DNA of 64,000 nt. Origin: Pandoraea terrae (GTDB lineage Bacteria > Pseudomonadota > Gammaproteobacteria > Burkholderiales > Burkholderiaceae). Below are positions 35,068 through 43,620 of this stretch, piece after piece. A model generated the notes under the pieces. The model ran no database searches and was not told the origin of the DNA. It saw nothing but the letters and a program-made list of their open reading frames with translations. Numbering within the stretch: the stretch's first letter is position 1; each line of letters begins with the position of its first letter. Both the position numbers and the translations under genes were made by a program. The stretch is taken from positions 1 to 64,000 of the forward strand of contig NZ_CABPRZ010000017.1 in assembly GCF_902459695.1 (NCBI RefSeq), written 5' to 3'.

Positions 35068-38000
35068 TTAATGGAAGTTCCGACTATTGACGCTCAACTC
35101 GCCCAGCATCTCGGACAGATCCACCAGCTTTCGTGCCACCAGGTGCATGACGCGCCCCTCCCGCTGCCACACGCCCTCCACGCCCATCATGGACGACGCC
35201 AACAGCGGGGTACGCTGCGATTCCACGATATCCGGCCAGACAATCACGTTGATCACGCCCGTCTCATCCTCCAGCGATACGAAAATCGTGCCGTTGGCCG
35301 TTCCCGGACGTTGCCGCCCCGTCACGATCCCCGCCGCACGCACACGCCGGCCATTCGGCACGTCGCGCAAATCACGCGCCGTCCGCATCCGCATGCCGCG
35401 CAATTTTTCCCGCAACAGCTGCAACGGGTGGCGCCGCAGCGACAAGCCCGTACTCGCATAGTCGGCCACAATGTCCTGCCCCTCCGGCATCGGCGGCAAA
35501 TTCACCTGCTCATCCTCGCTGCCCGGCATGGCATCGCGCAAAGTCGGCGCGCCCAGCAACGGCGTCGGCGGTTGATAGGCCGCCACCGTCCAACGGGCTT
35601 GACGGCGCCCGCCCAATAACGTCGCCAGCGCATCGGCCGCGGCAAGGGCGTCCAGGTCGTGACGCGTCAGGGCCGCGCGCGCCGCCAGATCGTCGATATC
35701 GGCGAACGGCTTCTGCCGGCGTGCCGCCTCGATCGCAATCGCCGCCGTATCGGACAATCCCTTGATCTGCGCCAGCCCCAATCGCACCGCCGGCTGGCGC
35801 GCCGGGTAGCCGCCACGCGTCATGCGCACTTCAAGCGTCGCCTCGGCCGCGCTCTCGCACACGTCGACCGGACGCACCTCGACTCCATGGCGCCGCGCAT
35901 CCTGCACCAGCTGCGACGGAGAATAAAATCCCATCGGCTGGCTGTTGAGCAAACCACACAGGAACATGGCCGGCTCGTGACATTTGAGCCACGCGCTCGC
36001 ATAGGCCAGCAACGCAAAACTCGCCGCATGGCTCTCCGGGAAACCATACTCCCCGAAGCCCTCGATCTGACGGCAAATCGCTTCCGCAAACGCCTGCGGA
36101 TAGCCGTTCGCCGTCATGCCGTCGATGATCCGTCTCTGGAATTTCTCCAATCCGCCCTTGCGCCGCCATGCCGCCATGGAGCGCCGCAGTTGATCCGCCT
36201 CGCCCGCCGAGAATCCGGCAGCGATCATCGCGACCTGCATGACCTGCTCCTGGAAAATCGGCACGCCCAGGGTGCGCTCGAGCGCTGCCTTGATTTCTTC
36301 GCGCGGATAGTCGACATCCTCCTTGCCCTGCTTGCGCCGCAGGTACGGATGCACCATGCCGCCCTGGATCGGCCCCGGCCGCACGATCGCCACTTCGATC
36401 ACAAGGTCGTAATAGGTCTTCGGTCCCAGGCGCGGCAACATGCTCATCTGCGCGCGCGATTCGATCTGGAAGACGCCGACGGTATCCGCACGGCGGATCA
36501 TGGCGTAGGTCTTCGGATCTTCGTTCGGGATGTCGTGCAAGCCGATCGGCGTGCCGCGCCATGCGCTCAACATCTTCAAGGTGCGCTGGAGCGCGCTCAG
36601 CATGCCCAGCGCCAGTACGTCGACCTTGAGCAGCTTGAGCGTGTCGATGTCGTCCTTGTCCCACTGGATGACGTAACGGTCATCCATCGCCGCCGGTGCA
36701 ATCGGCACGAGCCGCGAAAGCTTGTCGCGCGAGATCACGAAGCCGCCCACGTGCTGCGACAGATGACGAGGGAAACCGACCAGCCGGCTTACGAGATCGG
36801 CCCACATACGCGTCGTCGGCGCCTCGGGCGACAAACCCTGCGCCGCCATGCGCGCGAGCAGGTTGTCGCGGCCATCCCACCATTGCTGGCCTTGCGCCAC
36901 CTGCTCGACGATCGAAGGATCGATGCCGAGCGCACGCCCCGTGTCACGCAAAGCGCTGCGCAGCCGGTAGGTGATGACGGTCGCCGCAAGCGCGGCACGT
37001 TCCAGGCCGTATTTTTTGTAGATGTACTGGATAACCTGCTCGCGCCGCTGATGCTCGAAGTCGACGTCGATGTCCGGCGGCTCGTTGCGTTCCTTCGACA
37101 GGAAACGGCCAAACAGCAATTGCACCTGATCGGGATCGACCTCGGTGATGCCAAGGCAATAGCACACCGCCGAGTTGGCCGCAGAGCCGCGCCCCTGGCA
37201 CAGGATGTCCTCACTGCGCGCGAAGCTGACAATGTCGTAGACGGTCAGGAAATACGGTTCGTATTCGAGTTCGGCAATGAGCTTCAGTTCGTCTTCGATC
37301 AGTTGGCGAACCTTGGACGGAATCGTCTCGCCATAACGCCGGCGCAAGCCCGCCTCGACTTCCTGGCGCAGATAGGTCGCCGGGGTATGTCCGGCCGGCA
37401 CAAGTTCTTCGGGATATTCGTAGCGCAAGCTGCGCAGATCGAAGTGACAGCGTGACGCGATCTCGACCGTGGCGGCCAGCGCTTCACGCGGATAGAGCCA
37501 CGCGAGACGCATGCGCGCACGCAAATGCTGTTCGGCATTGGCCGCAAGCGCCAGCCCGCACGACTGTACCGACTGGCCGAGCCCGATCGCCGTCAAGGTG
37601 TCCTGCAAGGGCTTGCGCGATCGCACATGCATCAACACATGGCCGGTGGCGACGAGCGGCATGCCCGTGCGCGCCGACACCGCACGCAAACGGGCGAGCT
37701 GCGTGTCGTCGTCGGCGCGATGCAGGCGTTCAAGCGCAAGCCACACGCGGGTGCCGAAGGTCCGCACGGCCCATTGCGCCTGCGCAAGCAAAGTCGCCTC
37801 ATCGGCGCCCGGCGGCGGCACGAGCAGCATCAGGCAACCGGGCAGTCCGCGCAAATGTGCCTGTGCCGGCGCGGGATCGGCAAAATCGCCGGGAGTCAGG
37901 GTATAGCCGCGCTTCGGTCCGCGCATGCGGCCCAGCGTGATCATCTCCGACAGATTGCCGTAGCCCTCGCGATGCTGCGCCAGCGCGACCAGATGCAACG

Positions 38001-38349
38001 GGACCTGCGGCGCATGCGTCATGTCCGTCTGCAAACGAAACTCGCTGCCGACGATCAGCGACAAGGTCGGATGATTGACGGACTCGGCAAGCGCCCGCAC
38101 CACGCCCGCGACGGAGCATTCGTCGGTGATGGCCAGCGCGCGGTAGCCAAGCTGCGCCGCGCGCGCCACCAACTCCTCCGGATGGGACGCGCCGCGCTGG
38201 AAGGAGAAGTTCGACAGGCAATGCAGTTCGGCATAGCCGGGCAAGCCGCTCTCGTCGCGCTCGCCGATGCCACCGGCGCTATCGTCGTCCTCGTTCGCGG
38301 CAAGTCCGTCCGTCGGCCCCTGCCACGGCAAAAAAGCATCCATCTCCAT
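35068..38349 (-). CDS. dnaE2: Error-prone DNA polymerase DnaE2
   Basis: A 1093-aa C-family polymerase. The N-terminal PHP domain (ELHCLSNFSFQRGASHPEELVARA, then ITDECSVAGV), the catalytic palm with PDIDVDFEHQRRE (Asp residues of the active site) and the finger and beta-clamp region follow in the family order, ending with an OB-fold (RVRAAGIVTGRQRPGTANGTIFVSLEDETG). The gene is the third in imuA-imuB-dnaE2, an SOS mutasome that copies past DNA lesions. The start is 38349 or 38343 (ATGGAGATG). It starts 35 bases after imuB ends. A LexA box is upstream of imuA. Confidence 0.95.
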   Translation of the reverse strand: MEMDAFLPWQGPTDGLAANEDDDSAGGIGERDESGLPGYAELHCLSNFSFQRGASHPEELVARAAQLGYRALAITDECSVAGVVRALAESVNHPTLSLIVGSEFRLQTDMTHAPQVPLHLVALAQHREGYGNLSEMITLGRMRGPKRGYTLTPGDFADPAPAQAHLRGLPGCLMLLVPPPGADEATLLAQAQWAVRTFGTRVWLALERLHRADDDTQLARLRAVSARTGMPLVATGHVLMHVRSRKPLQDTLTAIGLGQSVQSCGLALAANAEQHLRARMRLAWLYPREALAATVEIASRCHFDLRSLRYEYPEELVPAGHTPATYLRQEVEAGLRRRYGETIPSKVRQLIEDELKLIAELEYEPYFLTVYDIVSFARSEDILCQGRGSAANSAVCYCLGITEVDPDQVQLLFGRFLSKERNEPPDIDVDFEHQRREQVIQYIYKKYGLERAALAATVITYRLRSALRDTGRALGIDPSIVEQVAQGQQWWDGRDNLLARMAAQGLSPEAPTTRMWADLVSRLVGFPRHLSQHVGGFVISRDKLSRLVPIAPAAMDDRYVIQWDKDDIDTLKLLKVDVLALGMLSALQRTLKMLSAWRGTPIGLHDIPNEDPKTYAMIRRADTVGVFQIESRAQMSMLPRLGPKTYYDLVIEVAIVRPGPIQGGMVHPYLRRKQGKEDVDYPREEIKAALERTLGVPIFQEQVMQVAMIAAGFSAGEADQLRRSMAAWRRKGGLEKFQRRIIDGMTANGYPQAFAEAICRQIEGFGEYGFPESHAASFALLAYASAWLKCHEPAMFLCGLLNSQPMGFYSPSQLVQDARRHGVEVRPVDVCESAAEATLEVRMTRGGYPARQPAVRLGLAQIKGLSDTAAIAIEAARRQKPFADIDDLAARAALTRHDLDALAAADALATLLGGRRQARWTVAAYQPPTPLLGAPTLRDAMPGSEDEQVNLPPMPEGQDIVADYASTGLSLRRHPLQLLREKLRGMRMRTARDLRDVPNGRRVRAAGIVTGRQRPGTANGTIFVSLEDETGVINVIVWPDIVESQRTPLLASSMMGVEGVWQREGRVMHLVARKLVDLSEMLGELSVNSRNFH

Positions 38350-38384
38350 CAGTCACCCGCATATGAGGTATGCCGGATATCCGC

Positions 38385-39995
38385 TCAACCGAACAGGCCA
38401 TGCAGATACCAGGCCGCGGACGCGCCATGCACAGGGCGCTCGCGAAAGATCCACAACAACGCCCCCTCAGCGTCTGCCGCAATGAAATAGTCGCGCGTGA
38501 CGGTGCCCGGCTCCCACCAGCCCGCCTCGATGCGCTCCGGGCCGCTCAACAAGGTCAGCGGGCCGTCACGCCACGGCTTTTCCTGGCGCATCTCCAGCCG
38601 CCGCGGTGCATCGAGCAACCACGCCGGGCGCGGCGGCGCCGCGCATGACACCGTGTCCGCCGCCGGCCCCGCACGCGCGGCGCCAGCCGGCAACGCGGCG
38701 CCATGCGGCATGCAGACGAACGCGGTTTCCGGGCGATGATCGCCACGCACATGCAGTTGCGTGACACGGTCTTCCCCCAGACGCGCAGACAAGCGCTCCA
38801 GCAGATGAACGAGGTCGTGCCGCACGCGCCCCGGCTCCGGCAACAACGCACCGCTCACCGGCGCGTAAGGTGCGGTTTGCGTGACGTCCAGACGCAGCGT
38901 GAGCACAGGCGCCGCCAGCGGCTGACGCGCCAGGCGCTCCTTGCAGACCGCCAGCAGATGGTCGGGCGACGCGCTCGGCGCAGCCAGCGCGATCGCCAAC
39001 TGCGTGGGTGCAAGCGTGTGACGGCCAAGCGGTTCGTGTTCGAGCACGAGTGTGACGATGCGCGCGCCGAGTTGACGCGCGCCGAGCCAGCCCGCCAATT
39101 GCGCGAGCAAGCGGCGCAGGCCGAACAGCAGGACGTTCACGTCGCTGGTAAGCGCCGGCAACGGCAAGCAGGCCTCGAAGTGCGGCGGCGCGCGATACCA
39201 GGCGGGCGCTTCGACCTCCTCGCCGTAGGCGCGCGCCAACTCGCCCGGCAATTCGGCGCCGCAGCGGCGGCGAATGCCGGCGCGCGGCAACGCACGCAAC
39301 GCTCCCAGGGTGGCGCAGCCGATTTGCGCGAGCCAGTCGAGCCACGGACCGGCACTCGTCAGCAACGCCACGGGCAATGCGTCGAGCTGCGGCACAAGGG
39401 CATCCAGGTCAATCGGTGCAGCCGCTTCCGGAACCGGCGCTGCCGCCACGCCGCCGGCTTGCGTGGCTTGCGCGGAACGACGGCGCCGCCCTCGCCCGCC
39501 GGCCATGTCACGCGCAAGCAGCGTCGCGCCGGCGGCGGTTGCCGCCACGCCGAGGGTGACGCGATGCCCAAGCGTATGGGCTGTCTCCACGACCAGGCGG
39601 CAGAGCGCCGCCAAGCCGCCAAACAGGCGCAGACTCGCTCCGGCTTCGAGCATCACGCATTGTGGTGCGGCAATGGCGACATCGGGACCGAAGCGCAGCA
39701 GCGCAAGCGCCAACGCTTCGAGCGCCTTCGCTTCGGCCACTTCGTCGCGATCATGGAAACGCGCCTGCGGCAGCAAGGCGAGCACGCCGCCGCGACGCAT
39801 GCTGGCGCGCACACCGGCCCGCCGCGCCATCGCGCCAGCTTGCCAGACACGTGTCTGCGATAGCACGACGATCGGATCGTCCGCGTCAGGCAGCTCCGCC
39901 ACGCCGGCCACTGCGGCCGCCGAACGCTCAGGCGTTCGCGGCGGTGCGATCTCGAGCGCCAGCTGCGGCAGGTGCAAGGCGATCCAGCAGGCCAT
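38385..39995 (-). CDS. imuB: ImuB, Y-family-like polymerase subunit of the mutasome
   Basis: A 536-aa member of the inactive Y-family branch. It begins MACWIALHLPQLALEI and has QTRVWQAGAMARRAGVRASM and GLAALCRLVVETA in the polymerase-like core; ImuB proteins lack the catalytic acidic residues and act as a hub binding the beta clamp, ImuA and DnaE2. A C-terminal domain with PWRDGPLTLLSGPERIEAGWWE...RDYFIA is the typical ImuB tail. The ATG at 39995 has caggag upstream. It overlaps the end of imuA by 68 bases, a sign of tight translational coupling. Confidence 0.93.
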   Translation of the reverse strand: MACWIALHLPQLALEIAPPRTPERSAAAVAGVAELPDADDPIVVLSQTRVWQAGAMARRAGVRASMRRGGVLALLPQARFHDRDEVAEAKALEALALALLRFGPDVAIAAPQCVMLEAGASLRLFGGLAALCRLVVETAHTLGHRVTLGVAATAAGATLLARDMAGGRGRRRRSAQATQAGGVAAAPVPEAAAPIDLDALVPQLDALPVALLTSAGPWLDWLAQIGCATLGALRALPRAGIRRRCGAELPGELARAYGEEVEAPAWYRAPPHFEACLPLPALTSDVNVLLFGLRRLLAQLAGWLGARQLGARIVTLVLEHEPLGRHTLAPTQLAIALAAPSASPDHLLAVCKERLARQPLAAPVLTLRLDVTQTAPYAPVSGALLPEPGRVRHDLVHLLERLSARLGEDRVTQLHVRGDHRPETAFVCMPHGAALPAGAARAGPAADTVSCAAPPRPAWLLDAPRRLEMRQEKPWRDGPLTLLSGPERIEAGWWEPGTVTRDYFIAADAEGALLWIFRERPVHGASAAWYLHGLFG

Positions 39996-40752
39996 GCCCG
40001 GCTCCTGTGTGAGAACTGCCGGCGCATGGCGCACCGGCGTTGTGAGATGCCGCCGGCTCGGCGGCCTGCACCGCACGCGCATGCGGCGCAGGCAAGCTCA
40101 GCCAGAGCGGTTCCGTGCGCGGCGGCCCGCGCCGTTTATGAAACCGCACGGCCAACCGGCTACCCGCGCCGACGGTCAATCCGAGCCGCAACGGCGACGC
40201 CGAAGCGGTCGCAGCCGCCATCGCGGGCCGTATCAGCCACGCGAGCGTATCGCCGCCCGACGCAGCCACTTGCAGACGCCGCACCTGTTCAGGGGTGGCA
40301 GCCGGCAACCATGCCAGCACCGCGCCGCAGCACACGCCCTTGAGTGCCTGTTCCGCCGCCCACAGCATGTCGCGATTCTCGCCCCGGGGCCGCGCCGTGC
40401 GCCGCCCCGCACGGACCGCCGGCGCAGGGACGGGCGGCGTGACGATCGTCAGTTGACGTAAATCGATGCCCCATGCCGCCAGCGCCGGCGCATAAGGCAG
40501 GAGCGGCGGCGCCACCAGGAGGACGGCCTGCCCGGCCTGTGTCAGATCGCGCAAGGCCGGCGCCAGAAGACGCCACTCCCCGATGCCCGCACGCTCGCAT
40601 AGCAATTCGGTGACGGCCCCCTGCGGCCAGCCGCCGCCGGGCAATTCATGATCGAGCGAGGCAAAGCCGGTACGGTGACCCGGACGGGTATAGCGCGCCA
40701 GTTCGCTGGCACGCCAAAGGCCGGCTGGCAATGCGGAAAGCGACAGGGTCAT
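39928..40752 (-). CDS. imuA: ImuA, RecA-like partner of the DnaE2 mutasome
   Basis: A 274-aa ImuA-type protein: GFASLDHELPGGGWPQGAVTELL near residues 29-51 is the RecA/SulA-like fold start, followed by LLVAPPLLPYAPALAAWGIDLRQL and RRLQVAASGGDTLAWLIRP. It lacks a true Walker A and is not expected to recombine DNA. It is the first gene of the SOS mutasome operon; a LexA box lies 63 bases upstream of the ATG at 40752. The C-terminus overlaps imuB. Confidence 0.9.
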   Translation of the reverse strand: MTLSLSALPAGLWRASELARYTRPGHRTGFASLDHELPGGGWPQGAVTELLCERAGIGEWRLLAPALRDLTQAGQAVLLVAPPLLPYAPALAAWGIDLRQLTIVTPPVPAPAVRAGRRTARPRGENRDMLWAAEQALKGVCCGAVLAWLPAATPEQVRRLQVAASGGDTLAWLIRPAMAAATASASPLRLGLTVGAGSRLAVRFHKRRGPPRTEPLWLSLPAPHARAVQAAEPAASHNAGAPCAGSSHTGAGHGLLDRLAPAAAGARDRTAANA

Positions 40753-40814
40753 GGCGGCAGACGAGTGGCGAAGCGGTGGAACACCCTCCAGGATGAGATG
40801 GTGCCCCGCAAATT

Positions 40815-40832
40815 ACTGTATGGATGTACAGT
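40815..40832 (-). promoter_or_regulatory. LexA (SOS) box upstream of imuA
   Basis: ACTGTATGGATGTACAGT at 40815-40832 is a near-perfect palindrome of the form CTGT-N8-ACAG used by LexA in beta- and gamma-proteobacteria. It lies 63 bases upstream of imuA and thus controls imuA-imuB-dnaE2 during DNA damage. Confidence 0.85.
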
Positions 40833-40906
40833 ATCCCAAGTCCACGCCCAATGCAAGCCGTGCGGCCCGCGCCTGAAAAACACAAAGCCTGCGCGCAACA
40901 AAACAA

Positions 40907-40927
40907 AAGCCCGCGTAAAGCGGGCTT
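40907..40927 (-). terminator. Intrinsic terminator (minus strand) after DUF3563 gene
   Basis: aagcccgc (40907-40914) and gcgggctt (40920-40927) form a perfect 8-bp stem over a 5-base loop. Read on the minus strand it is followed by TTTTGTTTTG, as in an intrinsic terminator. It lies 155 bases after the DUF3563 stop and just before the LexA-controlled promoter, insulating the two units. The stretch 40928-41081 shows no gene. Confidence 0.75.
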
Positions 40928-41081
40928 CAGGGTCCAACGAACCTCAATGCGCTGTGGCGCAAGGCCTGGAACGGTCGGGGCGCCGTCGCACGCCGTCCAA
41001 TGACGGCGGGATATTGCCCTGACTTGGCTTATCGACTGCTACCACCTAACTGCGCCAGCGTCGACCGTTCGGCCAGGCCTT

Positions 41082-41222
41082 TCAGTAACCGGCGGTTTCG
41101 AGCGCGCGGATACGTTGTTCCAGCTCAATGATGTCCTTCGACTCGGCCAGGAACGCTTCGCGGCGACGGCGCTCAGCATTTTCAAACCAAGTGTTCACGA
41201 CTTCAAACAGGGCGGCAAACAT
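41082..41222 (-). CDS. DUF3563 family mini-protein
   Basis: A 46-aa protein read from the ATG at 41222: starts MFAALFEVVNTWFENAERRR and goes on with EAFLAESKDIIELEQRIRALE. This pattern, a short hydrophobic start, a cluster of Arg and an acidic helix ending in RALE, matches the DUF3563 family, small proteins common in Burkholderiales. No function is known for them. The ribosome site ctggag is 8 bases upstream. A perfect TATAAT lies on the minus strand at 41270-41275, preceded by ATAGGGTT repeats, and a terminator follows at 40907-40927. Confidence 0.8.
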   Translation of the reverse strand: MFAALFEVVNTWFENAERRRREAFLAESKDIIELEQRIRALETAGY

Positions 41223-41269
41223 GACGTTTCTCCAGATCAATAGTGTGCTGCATCGCAGCAGTGCTTCGC

Positions 41270-41303
41270 ATTATATAGGGTTTTACCTCATAGGGTTGGC
41301 CCT
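41270..41303 (-). promoter_or_regulatory. Promoter of the DUF3563 gene with ATAGGGTT direct repeats
   Basis: On the minus strand a perfect -10 TATAAT is at 41275-41270. Upstream of it (plus-strand reading) ATAGGGTT occurs at 41275-41282 and 41290-41297, 15 bases apart, and AGGG-ttgg-CCCT forms a small inverted repeat at 41292-41303. The repeats take the place of a -35 box, which suggests activator or repressor control. Confidence 0.5.
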
Positions 41304-41453
41304 AATATAGAAAATCTGGAAAAATTCTGCTAGAAGCCCCCCTCAAACGCCCCAAAAACCTAAATAATCCTTTATCTATCAATCATTTAAGTTTCAGTTG
41401 CTGCCGTACAACAACGCCCGGGGTGCCGTTTTTTCACACGCCGGCCCCTCATG

Positions 41454-41888
41454 TCAATGGTGTTGCGGATGGCAAGCCGGCGCGGATTGCGTCGGCAAGT
41501 CGGCGGCCGCGAGACCGTCGAGGATCGGACAGTCGGGCCGATCATCGCCATGACAATGATCCGCGAGATGTGTGAGCGTGTCGCGCATAGCCACCAGTTC
41601 GGCAATACGTTGATCGAGCTCGGCGACATGGGCCTGTGCCAACGCCTTGACCTGCGAACTCGCGCGCCCGCGGTCCTGCCACAAGGCGAGCAACTGACGA
41701 ATCTGTTCGACACCGAAGCCGAGCCGGCGCGCTTGCCTGATGAAGCGCAGCAAGTGCAGTTCCTGTTCGCCATAACGGCGGTAGCCGGCATCCGACCGGG
41801 GACTTGGCGGAATCAATCCGATACTTTCGTAGTAGCGGATCATCTTGGCCGTGACGCCTGTTGCCTGGGCTGCTTGTCCGATATTCAT
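41454..41888 (-). CDS. cueR: Cu(I)-responsive regulator CueR (MerR family)
   Basis: A 144-aa MerR-type activator. The HTH is at 1-40 (MNIGQAAQATGVTAKMIRYYESIGLIP), a long dimer helix follows, and the metal loop holds Cys112 and Cys120 (CHGDDRPDC), the same numbering as in E. coli CueR, with Ser77, the residue that marks monovalent-metal selectivity. The His-rich tail (ACHPQHH) may add a metal site. It should bend the 19-bp spacer promoters found before copA and copZ. Its ATG overlaps the iscB stop (ATGA), because an IscB element sits directly upstream. Confidence 0.95.
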   Translation of the reverse strand: MNIGQAAQATGVTAKMIRYYESIGLIPPSPRSDAGYRRYGEQELHLLRFIRQARRLGFGVEQIRQLLALWQDRGRASSQVKALAQAHVAELDQRIAELVAMRDTLTHLADHCHGDDRPDCPILDGLAAADLPTQSAPACHPQHH

Positions 41889-43303
41889 CCGAGTTGCTCC
41901 GCGACACTCCGTCCTTCAGGGCGGAGCGGAAAGGCGCCGAGGCCGCAGGCCTCGTTGCCTTTCGTTGTTGAATAAGGGGAAGGCTGACAGGCGTAGCCAT
42001 AGCCGTCACCGCGTTGCAGCACCTTGCAGTGCTTTTGTGAGATGCCTTGCACGGTCGGCACCCCCGGCTTCCCGGACTGAATGTTGAAGGAGCCCGTTTG
42101 ACGGATGGCGACACGCCCCTGGTACGTGCCGGCCTTTTTACCGTTCGGCACCGTCGCGAGCACCATATCCCCGGTTCTAAATCCGAACGCGGTTTTGCTG
42201 CGCGATAGGTAAGCGCGCGGAAACCCGAACTGGTTGAGCCGCGTTCGGCTGCGCGAGCCGCGTCCGGAACACTTCACCACCAGCACCGGCGCAGCGGCGC
42301 CGGTCACGCCATCCGCCTGTCCCGTGCACGCGGCATCGAGGGAATGGGTTTTGGGAAGCCCCAGCCGCGTGCGATTGCACTTCGTCTGTGCACCGCTCGC
42401 CGTGGAGACGGACAAGCCGGTGCCCTTCAAGGCCTCAAAGAGCGCCCAGCGCGTCGTGTTGACGGCGGCGGCATCACGCAACGGTGCCTTGGCTCGCGCG
42501 AGAATCCGCGCCAGCCGCGTGGGGTCTTGCGCCAGAAACGCGCGGATGTCGCGGCTGTCCTTTTTCTGGTTGCACGGCGCACAGGCCAGCGCCAGGTTGC
42601 TCACGCGACTCGAGCCGCCGCGCGCTTTCGCATGAATGTGCTCGACCTGCAGCGGCACGCCGGTGGCATCGCAGTATTGGCAGCTGCGACCGAACTTCTC
42701 CAGCAGATATTCCCGTACCTCGTAGCCCGCCAGTTCACCCTGCTGATACTCGACGCCGGAAATCTCGGCATTTTGCATTAGTTGCATGTCAAAGCGCACG
42801 AGCTCCTGTGCGATGTGCGTGACCGGCGCGAGCTTGCACAGACGCCTGGCCCAGGCCATGGTCGTGTCGACGCGATGTTGCAGCGAGGGCGGCAGCCAGC
42901 CCGCTTTGCGGGTGCGGTTGTCAAAGCGCGGGGCGCGATAGCGCAGGTTGCCCCGCCTGCGGCGGCGCATCGCCGAGCGAGCCTGCAGCGCTTGCTTGAT
43001 AGCGCGCCCCCGATGCACGAGCTCCATCAGGAAGCGGATGTGCATGACGCGATGGACTACGCCATCGCCATCGACCGATGCTGCCACACGACAGAGGGCC
43101 AGGCCGGTCGTCTGGCTACCCGGGTCAAGCTTGAGTTCCAGCGCTTGTAACCGGGAGTCAGCCGGTTGCCGGTCGATGAGCCGAAGCGTGAACGGATAGC
43201 GCCGATGCACGCGCGCGCGGCCAGCGCCGAGGAGCTTCCTCGCACGCTTCTCGCTGCACGGCATCAGCGGCCGTCCGTTACGACCCAACACAAAGACAGG
43301 CAA
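41885..43303 (-). CDS. iscB: RNA-guided HNH/RuvC endonuclease IscB
   Basis: A 472-aa IscB, the transposon-encoded ancestor of Cas9. In order: PLMP domain (GRPLMPCSEKRARKLL, PLMP at 12-15), RuvC-I Asp60 in LDPGSQTTG, an Arg-rich bridge helix (RRRRRGNLRYRAPRF, about 113-127), RuvC-II Glu167 in QELVRFD, an HNH insert with zinc cysteines 208/211 and 241/244 and catalytic His222 in QVEHIHAKARGG, RuvC-III His320/Asp323 in KTHSLDAAC, and a C-terminal TAM-contact region. All catalytic residues are present. The start is taken as TTG at 43303, with gaggag 7 bases before; a TTG 7 codons upstream is less likely. No tnpA is nearby. A structured RNA region lies directly upstream, and the stop overlaps the cueR start. 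Confidence 0.93.
   Translation of the reverse strand: MPVFVLGRNGRPLMPCSEKRARKLLGAGRARVHRRYPFTLRLIDRQPADSRLQALELKLDPGSQTTGLALCRVAASVDGDGVVHRVMHIRFLMELVHRGRAIKQALQARSAMRRRRRGNLRYRAPRFDNRTRKAGWLPPSLQHRVDTTMAWARRLCKLAPVTHIAQELVRFDMQLMQNAEISGVEYQQGELAGYEVREYLLEKFGRSCQYCDATGVPLQVEHIHAKARGGSSRVSNLALACAPCNQKKDSRDIRAFLAQDPTRLARILARAKAPLRDAAAVNTTRWALFEALKGTGLSVSTASGAQTKCNRTRLGLPKTHSLDAACTGQADGVTGAAAPVLVVKCSGRGSRSRTRLNQFGFPRAYLSRSKTAFGFRTGDMVLATVPNGKKAGTYQGRVAIRQTGSFNIQSGKPGVPTVQGISQKHCKVLQRGDGYGYACQPSPYSTTKGNEACGLGAFPLRPEGRSVAEQLG
41907..41926 (-). repeat. Right-end hairpin of the IscB element
   Basis: CTCCGTCCTTCAGGGCGGAG forms an 8-bp stem (one G-T pair) with a TTCA loop. Subterminal hairpins of this shape are typical of the right ends of IS200/IS605-type elements; it lies inside the last codons of iscB, about 20 bases from the cueR start, so the element ends between about 41888 and 41906. 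Confidence 0.6.
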
Positions 43304-43324
43304 AACAGACTCCTCTTTCGTCAA

Positions 43325-43604
43325 ATGGTGCTGTCTTTCCAGCCGTCAGCCCTTACGGGCCTTGTGACGCTTGCCTCTCGGCAAGGCTCTCCTCGGGAAG
43401 GTTGCAAGCCGGCTTGGACAGGTTGCCCTGTCTTGCAGCAGTCCGTTTCGAACTTACCCTGTCGCGTGTCTGCGACTGCTGCTTCGAATGCGCCTTGCGG
43501 CGCTATCCGGAACTGGAGAAGCATTCCGGCGTCGGTCTTGTACCTACTGGCAACGTAGCGGGTTGGGTACCGCTTTCCCTGGTCAACTCGAGCTTTTACA
43601 AGCT
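43325..43604 (-). ncRNA. Omega-RNA (guide scaffold) of IscB
   Basis: The 280 bases directly upstream of iscB hold no gene but many perfect stems: GCCC/GGGC with TTAC loop (43349-43360), TTGCC/GGCAA (43371-43384), CAAGCC/GGCTTG (43405-43416), GACAGG/CCTGTC (43417-43432), a long-range 9-bp pair gcagcagtc/gactgctgc (43435-43443 with 43474-43482), GCGCC/GGCGC (43490-43503) and CCGGAA/TTCCGG (43507-43512 with 43524-43529). IscB proteins use a non-coding RNA from exactly this position; its guide is the 5' end, reading out of the left end of the element into flanking DNA. Exact ends cannot be fixed by eye. Confidence 0.8.
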
Positions 43605-43620
43605 CCGGCATTTATGCCGG
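43605..43620 (-). repeat. Left-end hairpin of the IscB element
   Basis: ccggcat (43605-43611) and atgccgg (43614-43620) make a perfect 7-bp stem; a second stem GAGCTT/AAGCTC lies next to it (about 43589-43604). The stop codon of the upstream endonuclease-family gene (43612-43614) falls in the loop, so the element boundary is at or just before this hairpin. Confidence 0.55.

Noticed and set aside
35659-37455. A 598-codon open frame antisense to dnaE2
   Set aside because: Shadow of the polymerase gene; composition dominated by Arg and His.
41885-43303. Reading the gene as a Cas9 or as a group II intron HNH protein
   Set aside because: It is too short for Cas9 and has the PLMP domain and RuvC layout of IscB; no reverse transcriptase part is present and no CRISPR is nearby.
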